Below, one piece after another: positions 24,356-36,885 of a stretch of 64,000 nucleotides of DNA. The notes under the pieces were generated by a model. That model searched no databases. It had not been told where the DNA came from and was given only the letters and a program-made list of their open reading frames with translations. Both the position numbers and the translations under genes were made by a program. How positions within the stretch are numbered: position 1 is the stretch's first letter; each line of letters starts with the position of its first letter. The stretch is from Eremophila alpestris peregrina (lineage: Eukaryota; Chordata; Aves; Passeriformes; Alaudidae). The stretch is from positions 6,067,076-6,131,075 of the forward strand of contig WMCF01000023.1 in assembly GCA_009792885.1 (NCBI GenBank), in the 5' to 3' direction.

Positions 24356-27059
24356 AATTATTTAATAATTCCCTAATTCCACCAAGGATCCAGGAAGATA
24401 CTGCTGCTAGGACCAGGGGTCAAGTCTGCATGCATCTGCTGTCCCTCATCCCCACATTCAGCCACAAGGATATGACCAAACAGGATGGGGACAAGGAGGC
24501 TCCCCCATAACTACCACCCAGCCTGGGGCTGCCACCAACCTGCCCCACTGCTATCTCCAGAGATTGCTCACTCTCAGTTCTCGCCAGGATGATTCACACA
24601 CAAATGCAAAGGCACGAAGTGCTCAGATCAGTTTATTGCAAAACAGTACATCCTGGTGACTGCCTGGCCGAGAGCCACTTCAGTCCCAGACTCCCAGACA
24701 GCAGGGACAGCCCCAGGGCTAACCTGGAGGCCACCAGCTCCTGCCCACAGCTTGGTCCCACCTGGACAGAGAAGAGAGCTGTGGGACTTCTCCCCTACCA
24801 AAAAGGAATACTTCACTAAGACATCATTAGTACTGTAGCCCCTGAAAGGGGATTTCAGGCTGCTAGAATCTGAGAAACCAGACCCTACAGCCCACTGAGT
24901 ATCTCCCACCCATTCTGCTGCACCAACTCACCATGACAGTCACTCACCAGAACGGGCTACTGACTCAGGGAGGGCTTCCTGGGGACCCTCCAAGGCTCAG
25001 CTGCTTCTACTACCATTCACACTGCCAGTAAAATAGCACTAATAATCCATTACAAACTTCCAAGGCAGTGTGAGTCAGTCTTTTTGGTGGCAGAAGTGTT
25101 GTTTGTCTCTAGCACTGCTCCTCTTGGCACCTCAAAGTCCTGGGATCACGTTCCTCCCGCAGCTTCCTCTGCTATCAATATCCACGCAAATTCAGCTGTT
25201 TCCTTCCCTCCAGTAGCCTGATTAGCCCCAAGTTTCTTCAGCAGGCTCTAAAGAACTGTCCCACAGCCTAACCCTAACAGAGGTGCATGTTCCCAGCTCA
25301 CAGCAGCTTGGGACAGCCCTTGCTGCTCCATGCCACCTTCTGCTCCCCAGCCAGAGTACTAGCACTTTCCTCCCCACCCAAGTCCCGAGCTGACTTCCAC
25401 ACACATTCCTCATGATCCCAGTGTTAACTCCTCCAGGATTTTACCAGCAGTACAACATAAAGCAGGCAACTGGGATAACTCTAGACAGAACTAGATGCTG
25501 CTGGTCATTTTTTTCCAAGGAAAAGAAAGAGAGGAAGCCCCCACTTAGCTCTGTTGGGTGAAAAACATCAAGGCAGGCTGTGTTAAAATACCATTACAAA
25601 TGGAGAAGCAGCAGGAAAAACATCCCTAGATTAGACAGATCAGATTCCCATTCAAGAAGGTGCAGAAAACCTTGATCTATGATTCCCATCCCTCAGCCAG
25701 CTCTTCAGATGCTGAATACTGACCAAATTCCAGGACCTCTGCTGACAGTCATCCATACATCCAACCCCTAAGGACTCTTCTGAGTGTATACAAAAGAGGT
25801 TTTGCTTGCTTGCTTTTATTTTTTACTTTTGACTGGGCTGAAAAGTACCTCAGTCAAAACACACAGTGCCCTTGGTGCACATTAAAACGAAAAGCTCTTG
25901 GAGAAAAATGTGTAGATTTTAACATTTTGACCTTATCTGGCCAAAACCAGCATGCTGCCATCCTCCCTGCGTCCCCTGCATGCAGGCAGGGACCAGGGCT
26001 GCCAGCAGGCTGCCAGGCCATGTCCCAGCAGTGGGAATGCTGCTGGGTAGAGCAGTGGTGGTAAATCAAGAGACAGTGTGTCATCCCAGGGGCCCGTTCC
26101 AGCCCCAGACACCCGCCAGCAGCAGGGACCAGCAGGCTCTTTATCTTGTCACCAGTGACTAAGAGCATCCCTGGCATGACGGTACCACAAAAATACAGGT
26201 GAAGGGAAATGGCCCTTTTCCAAGGAGGGATGGATCCTTTATTACATCCTGTTTATCTCCCATATTACTGAGAGGAAAGCCATGAAGCATGCGATCCTTT
26301 CAGGTTCTCTGAATCCACTTAGATTTTATCTCTGGAGCTGGAGCTTTCCAGGAATGAAATAGCTGCAAGACACAATGTGGATGAAACAAAATCAAATGGA
26401 GAGTCTCCAACATGAAAGGCAAACTAAAAGGATGACAGCACTAGTTATACGGAAGAAGAAATAAGGAGGAAAGGAAATTAAAAGCAATTAAAGGGAATTA
26501 ATTAGAAGGTATGATGGAGCTATGAAAGAGGAAAAACAGCTATGCAGAGTTCACTAAATACCCCCAAACTTTTAATTGCCACACTTGGAACTGCAAGCCC
26601 TGGAGGTTCAAAACCCCTCTGGCAGTTTCCAAATGAAAAAAATTCCCATGGCTTAAACAAATTACTTCTTTGCCTCTAAGTCTGAATGGCAGACAAGATT
26701 CTGAGCTTCTGCTCCAAACCATGAAGACGGAAGTGAATTCTGCTCTTTTCTTCAGTCCATTGACCAAGGTGGACAGCCCACTCCATCATCTGATACCAGA
26801 AGTTGGGACTTCAAGCTGAATGTTGATGCTGCAGTCCCAAGATTTGGGCTGAATGATTTGCATCTGCCCAATGTTCCTGGTAGGGTTTTCACAGGGCCCT
26901 GGGGATTTTGGGGCCACCGTCTATGGTTGAAGTCATCAGGATGAGACTTGCTGCTGGGTTAGTCCTGGGGGAGACAGCTGGCACCTGGAGCATCTCACCT
27001 CTCATCAAAATGCACTGTCTGCATTTCCACTAAAACCTAACAGACCTTTCCACAGGAAC
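24356..27059. other. Noncoding stretch with no recognised gene
   Basis: Unique-looking sequence. Short frames on both strands only, no known domains, no CpG island. A minus-strand donor-like CTG|GTGAGTG at about 24950 is not attached to a recognisable exon. Confidence 0.55.
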
Positions 27060-27290
27060 ACAGCATGGTTTGGGTTGGAAGGGGCCTTACACATCACCTC
27101 AACCATCAGCAGGGACACCTTCCACTATCCCAGGTTGCACCAAACCCTGTCCAACCTGGCCTGGAATTCTTCCAGGTATGGGGCAGCCACAGCTTCTCTG
27201 GGCAACCTGTGCTAGGGCCTCACCACTCAAAGAAATATTTCTTCCCAATGCTCCATCTAACCCTGTCCTCTGGCAGTTAAAACCATGATC
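27060..27290 (-). mobile_element. CR1 LINE 3' end
   Basis: Reverse-complement CR1: 'tggtttgggttggaaggggc', 'cagcagggacaccttccact', 'cctggaattcttccaggtat', 'ggggcagccacagcttctct' and 'aaatatttcttcccaatgct'. About 230 bases, with a small internal deletion in the 'ctgccatgggcagg' segment. Confidence 0.93.
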
Positions 27291-28824
27291 ATCCCCAGTT
27301 CTGAACCAGAATTCTAAATCAAACCAGGTTCTAAATCAAAACATTGCCATGCAAAGGGCTGCAGAGAGCAGGAGTCCCCTGTTTCTCCAGGCCTTTCCTT
27401 TGCCAGCCACCTTGGTTTTAACCCTGAGAAGTGAGGAAGTTCCTTCTGGAGATCAAAAGGTCCCTTATTAAGGGAATAGTGGTGATGGCTGGGAGGACCA
27501 GCAAGAGGTCATACAGAAAGCAGGCAGACACTGTTTGTCTTGGCCTCCTGGACATGTATTATTTTCCTGGGATGCAAGCTCCAGCTCCATGCTGAAGGCA
27601 GGGATGCCTGAAACAGAGACAGGGCTGCCTTGCCAACGTGGAGTTTGTTTCGGAAGAAACTCACCCGGCATTTCCGAGCAGGAAGGAGACAGTGGGGCTG
27701 CACAGCCTGGGCTGCTGGATGGTGCCTGGAAAGCACCAGCCAGACCCTTCAGGCTTGGGGTGCATGCATGAGGTGCAGGCAGCACCCCAAAAAAATCCCA
27801 CACAGGGAGGTGGGCAAAGTTTAAAGCTCCCTGGGGTCTTCCTGTGTTCTCCATCCATCCATCCATGCTTGATCCCATCAGCTGCAAGGGAGATCATGAA
27901 CAGGTCTATAGGGACTGTGCCAAAGGCTCTGTCCCCATTCCCTGCACCAGCCCTGCCACCCCCTCTGCTTCAGCCACCTCTTCACTTGCCTTCAGAGATC
28001 CACAAAGCCCTGGCTGCGTTTAATTAAGTGACCTCACACTGATTTACACAACAATAACCCTGTTTCCTAACATACCACCCTCAGGCAGCTCCCTCCAGTG
28101 ACAGAACCACACTACTCCAAGGAAAGGGAGAACTTCATTATCAGTTACCCATTACAATTCAGATTTTTAAAAAAAAATCTTTATATTAAAGGCACAGCTA
28201 ATGTGACACAAAAATTAACTCATTTTTAACACAAGTCTAGGGAAGATTTTTTTTTTTTTGCTTTAACTGTTTTTGCTTGGACTGTTCCATGCTTTGAATT
28301 TAATCGTAACTATTTAGCTTTATACATCACTAGCTCAGAAAGTTACAAGCCTCCCATATCTCCCTGGTTTATTTGGGACCAGGGTTTGAAAGTCACAGCT
28401 GTCACCAGCCCAGCTTCCATTAGGGAGATTAATCTTCCCTGAGATGTGTCTTTGGGAAGGTCTGAATCACAGGGTTGGATCCTGCTCTTGGTTACTTGAC
28501 ATTACAAGAATTGCAAGAAAGGGAAGAAAAACAAAGCTAGGCTGAACTGGCAAGCATCAAACCTCCTGCTGTGGGACTGGACAAGGACATTTGGGGCTTT
28601 TGAGTAGAATATTTATGCCCTATGCAGCAAAGCAGAGCCTTGCCCCAGTGTTGGATCTGCCAGTCACTGGGCAAGTTAGTAAAATTAATAGCAATAATCA
28701 AACTGTGCTTGGGAAAGTCAACAGAGCATCAACCAGTGGCCCTGCCTACATGATGGATGGAGAAGTTTTAGCTTCTCGTCCCTGGTGATGCTCATGGAGA
28801 CCCTCTGCTGCTCTGGGGTGTGCC

Positions 28825-29484
28825 ATGTCCTCACTCCTAAATGAGGGGAACCTCCTACTCCTCAGGGCTGAATTAACTCAAATTAACTCAAACGAAGCAG
28901 TGAGGGAACAGCCCATCTCATGGCAAAGACCAGGCACTGCTGGGACAACCAGCTTGAGAACAACACCCTGCAAACAAGACTGCACCTTCTTCCCCCACCC
29001 CTCCCAGCTCGCTATCCAACCACAGGAAGAAAATAAAAGCTTTGGGCTTTTAGTTAAAAGAAAAGAGTATCAAATCAGGGTCTTGCCATCTACACTGAGA
29101 AACGCAGCACCTACAAGGAAGAAATTAGTTTCAACCACCAGGTCTCAGACCAATTCAAAGCAAGCCCTGAAGAGTCACCAGATCATTCTTACATACTCCT
29201 GCACACACAGACACCAAAGGGACAGAAAGAACTGCCTGGCAGGGGAGGAACTGGAACAGCTTCAAGTGAGAGCTGCACTCACAGGGGAGTTGGTACAAAG
29301 AGGTACCAGTGTGCAAGGCCTCCTTTCTGGCTCTGCTGCCTGCAACATTCAGGGAAAACACAGATCAAGAGCAGGTTTCATGCTGGAGCAGAATCTGCTG
29401 AAAGATTTTCTCACCTCATCTCAAAGGCAGAGGACTTTCAGCCATTGCCAAGCTGAATATTCAGGAGGGAATCATGTGTGGTGA
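28825..29484 (+). other. Unassigned 219-codon open frame, probably chance
   Basis: An ATG-to-stop frame of 219 codons in sequence of ordinary base composition, outside any repeat I recognise. The conceptual product is rich in Q, S, T, L and basic residues. It has no signal peptide, no membrane segment and no motif known to me. One such frame is not surprising in 64 kb read in six frames, so I do not call it a gene. It could be a lineage-specific transcript or part of an unrecognised repeat. Confidence 0.15.
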
Positions 29485-30039
29485 GGTTCTGCTGCAGGTT
29501 AGTGCAAGGAGAGCATCACCAGTGGCCTGGAACCAGAGGTGATGGACTGGTGGTCTTCAACCAGGTGCCCACCACTGCAGCAAGGTTTTGAGGAGCTTAA
29601 CACTTAATTTGGGTTAGGTTTTCTGCCTGTCAAGTCAGGTTGCTTTGTGAATTAGCCCAGGACAGGAGCCCAAGAGATACAACTCAGTCGCACCTCCAGC
29701 AAACACCACTGAAGTCAGAAGGCACAGGGAGATGCTCACTAATCTGGGGAACCAGATGGATCAACATCACTTTTTCCTTCTGAAAGCAGCAGAATCCAGC
29801 TTACAAACTAAAAGGCCGCAGCCTAGAAGCAATTAGCATATACTTCCCACTGCATAAGGCTATCATTGTCAAAATAACTGTAAACCTCTTCTTTAAAGCA
29901 CAGTCTTACAGAATTATTCTGCCTTGGGCTCCATGGAGCTTGCAGGGCCCTGTATTTGTTCCTCAGCTGAGACAGTTGCAAGTTAAGCACTGAATGGCAG
30001 TGTTGCTGCTACAGGGATTGTGCAGCTAAATAATTCAGT

Positions 30040-30270
30040 AACCAATTACTGTTTAACAATATCCCTCCCCGTCATCCCAGCGTCGATCCATCATCCCAGG
30101 CCAAGAGAGCCCAGCAGAAAGGAGGCAGCGAGGTGCCTCCTCGCGATGTAAACAAATTGACTCGTGTATAATATACAGTTTATTGATCAGAAGACAAGGT
30201 ATACGGCACATTTTATTGCATGCTAAATGAGGGCTGTAATGAATTGCTGCTTGCCTCCAGGTCATTTGTT
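30040..30270. promoter_or_regulatory. Candidate enhancer-like element with FOX word and hairpin
   Basis: AT-rich block containing TGTAAACA at 30147-30154 (forkhead-type core), 'cagtttattgatcag', 'accaattactg' and 'tattgcatgctaaatg'. A perfect inverted repeat with 7-base arms lies at 30121-30140. The sequence is unlike its flanks and not repeat-derived, which favours a conserved regulatory element. Confidence 0.3.
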
Positions 30271-32132
30271 TGATTGCCACCTAAGCAAACTGGTGAGGGC
30301 AAAAGGTCCTGCCTCTGGGACGGGTCCTCAGTGAAATGAGCAGCTGATCAGGAGAAACAGGAGAAGCAGAAAGCAGGACAGTCTAATGCTCTTTCTGTGC
30401 ATGAGGAACAGGAAAGCTGGTCTTCCCCCTCATCCCCAAAATGTATGAGACTCAGCTGTAGCTGAAGCTTTCACCAAGAGCATCGGGGCCACTGCACCCA
30501 ACCAGGTTTTCAGCAAGGGCACCCAGGGCTCCCCAGCTAAGATTCTCCCCACTCAGGATCTGGTCCTCCCAGCCTGTCACTGTGCCTGGACTGGGATCTG
30601 AAAACACAGAGGACCTGACATTTAAAGAGTCAGGGATACAGAGCACACATGATCAGCTGCCCCCCTGGCTACCAGACAAGGGCTGAACCTATTCTTTGTG
30701 CCAGAGCTCACCCAGTTTTCCTCCACCACCGTGGCTCTGCAGAGAAGCACGCCTGGTGTAAAAGATACCCCTCCTGCCTGCCTGGCTCCTCCTTTATGTG
30801 GCTTTAAAGCTTTCTTCTGCACAGCTATAAAAGGGTGTGAGAAAACTTGGAAAGGAAGCCCTGGGTGGTACAGACAACTGGAACAAGGAGCAATCTGTGC
30901 CCGGGGCAGGGGAGGGGGTGGCAGAGCCCACACGGTGCCAGGCTGAATGGCTGCCGGGGAGGAAATGACACACCACACTATCCTGCTTTTGTCCAGGGGC
31001 GAGACCAAAACGCTCCAGAGGAAAAAGAAAGACCAAAAACAAGGGATTATTCTGCCTTGTGTTCTCCCTCCCCTCACCTCCCTGCCACCCCCAGGCAGGC
31101 TACAGGTGACTACCTCCACATCCTCGCTCCAGTGGACCGTGGGGCATTGTGGTCTGAGCAGCATCTGGTTTGCTTTAGCATCGGGCTTATACTTTCATGC
31201 TCCTCAGGTTTCTCCCTGCTTTTTAATTAGGAATCATGGCCACGAGGCCACCCATTGCTGGGTCTGGCTGGGCAGCAGAGCCCAGGTGCAGGAACACCCC
31301 ACTCTGCTGCTCCCACCACGAGCTGCCAGGGAAATGCCATGGGCAGGGGGGGACAGGCAGTGTCCCCCAGCCCTGCCTGTGTGCAAGGTGACACCCAGCA
31401 CTCACTAGCAGTGCTGCCCACACTGGTGGCCTCCCCAAACCCTGTCTCCCAAAGGGCTGTGACTCCCAGCAGCCTCCTGGCTGCACTCTGTGGAAAAATG
31501 AAGACTTAAAAAAAATTTTGGCCTCATTTTTCCAAGATCACCCTGGGTGTTTTCCAACCCTTCCATTCTCACCTCTCCTGCTCCCACATCGGTGGTCCCT
31601 CCTTCACAACAGCTGTGGGATTTCCCCAGTATCCATCACTGGGATAATCCTGTCCCCAAGGGCTTGTCTCCTCCTTCCACACAACTGATGATTGTTCTAG
31701 GGTCAGATCCTTCACGTGCGGCTCATGAACCATCTCCCAAATGCCCAAACAACTTCTGAAGCTTCACCCCACCATATCACACGTTTTTTTCCAATCTCTT
31801 ACCTTTTTCCCAGTGTTTTGCTATCTCACCCATTGTGTCTTCCCTTATTAAAGGACCAGAACTGACACTTTATAACTCAGCGAAAACTCTCTCTGTATCT
31901 GGGCCAGCTCTCACTCCTCACTTCAAGCATAATGAAAACAAGCAAGGAACAAATCCATTTTCATATAAATTAAGAAGCCCACCCTGAAAGGAACCAAAAT
32001 CTCTATTGTACATGCCCACACTGATGGTGCATCTCATTAAAAACAAAAAATTCCAGAGGAACTCCAAATAAACAACTGTCCACAGACACAAGTTCTCCTC
32101 CTGTAACACATGAGCACTTCAAAAGGTCAGTT

Positions 32133-32291
32133 CTAGGAAGAAATTCCTCCCTGTGACAGTGGGGAGGCCCTGGCACAGTTTTCCCAGAAAAGCTGTGGCT
32201 GCCCCATCCCTGGCAGTGTCCCAGGCTGGGTTGCACAGGGCTTGGAGCAACCTGGGACAGTGGAAGGTGTCCCTGCCCATGAGGTTCCCTC
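32133..32291 (+). mobile_element. CR1 LINE 3' part ending in an abnormal junction
   Basis: Sense CR1: 'ggggaggccctggcacagtt', 'gctgtggctgccccatccct', 'gcacagggcttggagcaacc' and 'gtggaaggtgtccctgccca'. Instead of the normal continuation 'tggcagggg', it switches to 'tgaggttccctc' and stops. That extension matches the antisense reverse-transcriptase part of CR1 seen at 39871-39885. See findings. Confidence 0.9.
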
Positions 32292-34534
32292 TACATTCAG
32301 CTGGTACAAATCCTCAGAGCAGCCCTTCAGCCCAGCTCCCACTCTTACAGACACCAGGACTTCTTTGACTACACGAGCTATAAACCTTCTGTCCATCCCA
32401 CAGCTGGCTAGGGCCCTCAGTGCTAGAAGCTGTAAAGAACAAAAAAACTCCAAAATTATCAATTGCAGCAGGCATATCCAGGTCATTTTTTTCTTCTTCT
32501 GCACACCAGAGCTTTTTAAGGAAAACCCAGTGCTTCCCCTTTTTATTCCTCTTTCAACTAACAATTTCCAAACTTTAAAGGCAAAACAATAAAAAACAAA
32601 CCTGCATTTCAACCCCATCATTAGTTTAATATCAGGTGGAGGAGGGCCTTGCAAAGCTGGACAGGGAGTTGGTTGATGGAAATAGTCTGGCTTTTACCCA
32701 TTAAATTCATTTTTTTTTGTTAATGTGCAATTCCACCACTGCCACCAGAGAAGAGGAAGACAGGCAGGGAGCAAGCACATGGCTTGAGGATTATGGTGCC
32801 TTGTCAGGTCTGAGTGAGCCTCAGTGAGCTACAGCCCTTTTGCAAACAAAAACTAGAAGCAGAAGAGGGTCAGAAACGGTGCAGGTGTCTCAGCTGACAT
32901 CGCACCAGCCGGCACAAGGTCACCCTGCTGAGTACACCTTGGTGAGGAACACCCTAAGTACAGACTGAAGATCTGCCATTTCTACATGGATCCAATCTTG
33001 AACAAAGAAAGGCTGCAAACCTCCCTCACGGGGCTCTGCAGAACCCAGTCTGGAATGATGAGAATTCTCTTTTCCTTTTGCCCTCCATGAAGACTCATCT
33101 CGAGCACCTCCAGCTCCAAGGAAGAGCAAAACCTGGCCACTGTCCCTCTGGAAAACAAGTTCCAATGGCAGCACCAGCACAGCCCCTTCCCAAGCCCAGC
33201 CATCACCATCTCCTCATCAGCACCCATCCCTCATCCATAGAGAAAAGCTGCTCCATGCAGATACACGACCTTGTTACATCCTCAATTAATTACTATTGAT
33301 AACCTATAGGTGTGGCTGGCCAGCCAACCTGCCATGTCTGCAGCAGAGCCTGCTCTTGCTCAGCTGATGAAGGACAGGGCTGGACAGTGAGCTCTGCCTC
33401 TGGGGAGGGAGGAGGAGGGACCATGGGAAGGTGGGGAAAGGATAATCCTGGAGATGGACTCTGAGGAAGACCCACAGCACAAGGTCAGATTGATGGAGAC
33501 ACTTGAGATGGGGGGAGCAGGAGAGAACAACCCCAAGCATGAAGCACTGCAAGCAGAAGGAAGATTTACCCCTCTGGGTCATCTCAATCACCTGAGTGTC
33601 CCCAGGACATGAGTCACCAGACACCCCTTATTTAGCCCAGCCATCACCAGCCCCAGGGCCAGTGCCAAGTGGGGAGCCCTGGGGAAGCACTGAAAGGAGC
33701 CACCAACCTTAGGGCACACTGTCTGAACATTTGCATATTGGAAACCACATAAAAACAACCCCTAATACCAATAAAAATAGTGTAAGAGCAGAAGAGATGC
33801 AAACACTGCAACTGCAAATACACCGAGGGTGCACACCCCACACCAAACCCATCAGGATGGCTGCCAAAACCCCCAAAGATGTTCCCATCCCCAGGAGCTC
33901 ATGGTGGAGCATCAAATGAGGCAGAGGGTGAGAGGAAAAGGTGTTCAGCAGTATTCAGTGTGGCAGAAAAATGGTTTGTGGGTTGGGGTTTGTTGTTTTG
34001 TGTTTTTTTTTTTAACCACACCTGCACATCATCCACCCATTTGTGCCCCTCCAGACTCATGCACACACTCAGCACTTGCAGGCTGCTTCCCAACAAGGAC
34101 CAACTTTGTTAAGAAAAAGTACAGGGCCTGAGGCAAAATTAGCTTTTTTTGTCTCCCAAACAGGCAATTATCTCTTGCACAACTATGCAAATCTAAAACG
34201 CAGGAGAGGCAATATTAAGCTTTACTAAAATGGTGCCTTTAAAGTACAAATTGTTGCAACATGTGAAAATAACATGTGGGAATTGCAATTGTGGAAAATT
34301 TGGAGTACTTTTTATTTTATAGTTTTCAGGCATACCCAGGCTCCAAATCGAGGTGACCCAAAAAAAAAAAAAAAATCACTACTTTCAGCTGTGCTACACA
34401 CAGCACCCCATTTTTAGACTATTTTAGAGGAGGTAAAATGATCGGCTTCTCTGTTCCTCCTGAAAACCCAAAGATATGTTCCTTTCAGTATTTAAAGGGA
34501 GCTTATAAAAAAAATGGAAAGGGACTTTTTACAT
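32292..34534. other. Noncoding stretch with no recognised gene
   Basis: No recognised gene or transposon. A POU octamer ATTTGCAT lies at 33729-33736 in AT-rich sequence. A T-rich tract is at about 33985-34014. The frames present are short and opposing. Confidence 0.55.
34100..34330. promoter_or_regulatory. AT-rich patch with POU octamer
   Basis: Contains a perfect octamer ATGCAAAT at 34185-34192, 'caggcaattatctcttgc', 'caattgtggaaaatttgg' and other AT-rich cores in a 230-base unique block. Motif content only; conservation not known. Confidence 0.22.
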
Positions 34535-34790
34535 GGGCATGTAGTGATAGGACAAGGGAAAAGTGTTTTAAACTCTGAGTTTTAAATTTAGATTAGATGT
34601 TACAAAGAAATCCTTCCCTGTGAGGGAGGTGAGGCCCTGGCACAGGGTGCCCAGAGAAGCTGTGGCTGCCCCTGGATCCCTGGAAGTTTCCAAGGCCAGG
34701 CTGGACAGGGCTTGGAGCAACCTGGGATAGTGGATAGTCCTGGATGAGCTTTAAGAACCCTCCCAACCCAAACCATTCTCTAGAAGACAT
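34535..34790 (+). mobile_element. CR1 LINE 3' end
   Basis: Sense CR1: 'catgtagtgataggacaagg', 'agatgttacaaagaaatcct', 'gaggccctggcacagggtgc', 'gcttggagcaacctgggata', ending 'caacccaaaccattct', a nearly complete terminus. About 255 bases; the 'tccctgcccatggcagg' segment is deleted. Confidence 0.94.
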
Positions 34791-36329
34791 TAAAAAAGGC
34801 ATCAGAACATAACACAGACTGTGCTGCAGGAGTCTGTATATATACATACAGACAAATCTGCTTAAATGGGATACTCAAGTTGCATCAGCACCACAAAAAT
34901 TTAAATTAACACTCCTTTTCATATTTTGAAGAGGAATCCTACAATGGGTCATTTCTAACCTGATACCATTAATTTACATGGCAATGTTTGTTTAGTGAAG
35001 CCTGTCTATCCTGGGTCACTTTAACCTTAAAATCTGAACATGGGAAGTTAATGCATCGCAGTATTAATTGCATGTTATGAAAGGACTAATTTTGCAGCCT
35101 AATAGTTTGAAACAGTTAAAAGAAACCCTGCTGCTTGTGTCCTGCTTACAATTCACACAGCAGCTCTGCACTTCTGATCAGGCTGACCAAGAAGTGTTTA
35201 TCTTCTTGTGGGGAAAACAAACAACTGCATATCTGACATTAATTTAATTAATCCAGGGCACCAGCCAGCACCAGCTCTGCACCAATCATAGAAGAAGAGA
35301 ATAAATACCCTGACCTGGACCCACAAGGACCATCAAAGCCCAGCTCCTGGCCCTGCACAGGACAGCCCAAATAATCATGATGCCTGGTGCCTTTGGGTTG
35401 GAGAGAAGATCAAGGTCCCCAGTACACAATTCCAGCCCCAAAAAGAAACCATAAAGAGGAAATATCCAAAGAAGAGGACAGTTCACAAAGGCCAGGCTGA
35501 CCAGTAACAGCACTGGCCACAAATCCCTGCTGAGCAACCTCAGTGACTATCAGCAGTCATGTTTCTCTTCTCTGATGTTTGATTCATAATCAAGATGCTC
35601 AAAAGCGACAGTGAATACCCCAAAATATGTTCTCTCACATCTCCTGGACTTCAACCTCAAGCTCCCTGCTGAGTTGGCAGAGGTCACCATGCTCCTGCCC
35701 ACCCTTTTCTCAGCTTCACTTTGATCGCCCGCTCACCACAGAGCAAGGCAACCTAAAAACAAAGGCCCCAGAGGGATCCATATTTCAAACTTGCCAGTGG
35801 CATCTGACTCGTGCCCCTGTGCCAAGGCACAACAGGCTCTACAGAAGGGCTCATCTCCGTGGCAGTCATGGAGCTCATCTCCTGCCAGCTTGCTCGAGGT
35901 CCCTACATTTGCTAATGCTGATTTGGTTACTGCCATCAGACTGGATCAAGCATGCAAATCTTTAGGTCTCAGGCTAGACAAAGCCTGGAGAAAGAAGAAG
36001 GCTGGAATATGTAAAAGTAGGATTTCTTTATTAAAATGGAAAAAAAGAAAAAACAGGGGGCAAGAAGTAAACTTTTCTCCTCCCTCCCAACCTTCTCCTC
36101 TGATGTGTGGTCTTAAACATGATGAAATGAGAGTGCTCCCACAGCACTGGAAAGGTTCCTGCCACCAGGAACAGAGTCCAAGAAGTCCCACAGGGCAAAG
36201 GCCACCTTCCAGATGTTGTACCCACTAGACAGGAGGTCTGCAAAAAGCAGCAACAGCAGGTTGAGAGGCTCCACTTTTCTCAGCAAATCAGTAACTCATA
36301 AGGCTACTCAGGGCTTGACTGGCAGGCCA
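34791..36329. other. Noncoding stretch with no recognised gene
   Basis: AT-rich at 34850-35130, including 'gcagtattaattgcatgtta', a homeodomain- and POU-like cluster that may be a regulatory element. Otherwise nothing recognisable. The 145-codon frame at 35791-36228 lacks a domain. Confidence 0.5.
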
Positions 36330-36885
36330 AGGTAGAAAATTCTGCCCTTTCTACTCTGCTCAGGTCAGACCCCTGCAGAGCTGTCCCCAGCACTGGGATC
36401 CCCAACATAGGAAGGATATGGAGCTGCTGCAGCCAGGCCAGAGGAGGCCACAGAGAAGCTGCCAGGGCTGGAGCCCCTCTGCTCTGGAGCCAGCCTGGCA
36501 CAGCTGGGGCTGCTCAGTTGCACAAGAGAAGGCTCCAGGCAGAGCTCAGAGCCCCTGCCAGGGCCTCCAGGGGCTCCAGGAGAGCTGCAGAGGCACTGGG
36601 GACAAGGCCTGGAGGGACAGGACACAGGCAATGGCTTCCCAGTGCCAGAGGGCAGGCACAGATGGGATGTTGGGAAGGAATTGCTGTCTGGGAGGGTGGG
36701 GAGGCCCTGGCACAAAGTGCCCAGAGAAGTTGTGGCTATTCCATCCCTGGGAGTGTCCAAGGCCAGGCTGGATGGGGCTTGGAGCAACCTGGGATAGTGG
36801 AAGGTGTCCCTGTCCATGGCAGGGGGTGGCACTGGATAAGTTTTAAGGTCCTTTCGAGCCCAAACCATTCTGTAATTTTCTAGAG
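36330..36885 (+). mobile_element. CR1 LINE 3' part, young subfamily copy 2
   Basis: Sense CR1 of about 555 bases from 'attctgccctttctactctg' to the terminus 'aaaccattctgtaattttc'. It is near identical to the copies at 7.5, 39.4 and 52.0 kb across the GC-rich middle ('ggctccaggagagctgcaga', 'caaggcctggagggacagga'). It keeps its 3' end but is truncated at 5'. Frames within it (36365-36979 minus; 36418-36846 plus) are by-products of the element. Confidence 0.95.

Larger units (their letters stand above)
27291..32132. other. Noncoding stretch with one long unassigned frame
   Basis: No recognised gene. Contains a short (CATC)n at about 27851-27867, AT-rich sequence at 28140-28340, the unassigned 219-codon frame (28825-29484), and an AT-rich candidate element at 30040-30270. 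The remainder is unremarkable. Confidence 0.5.
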
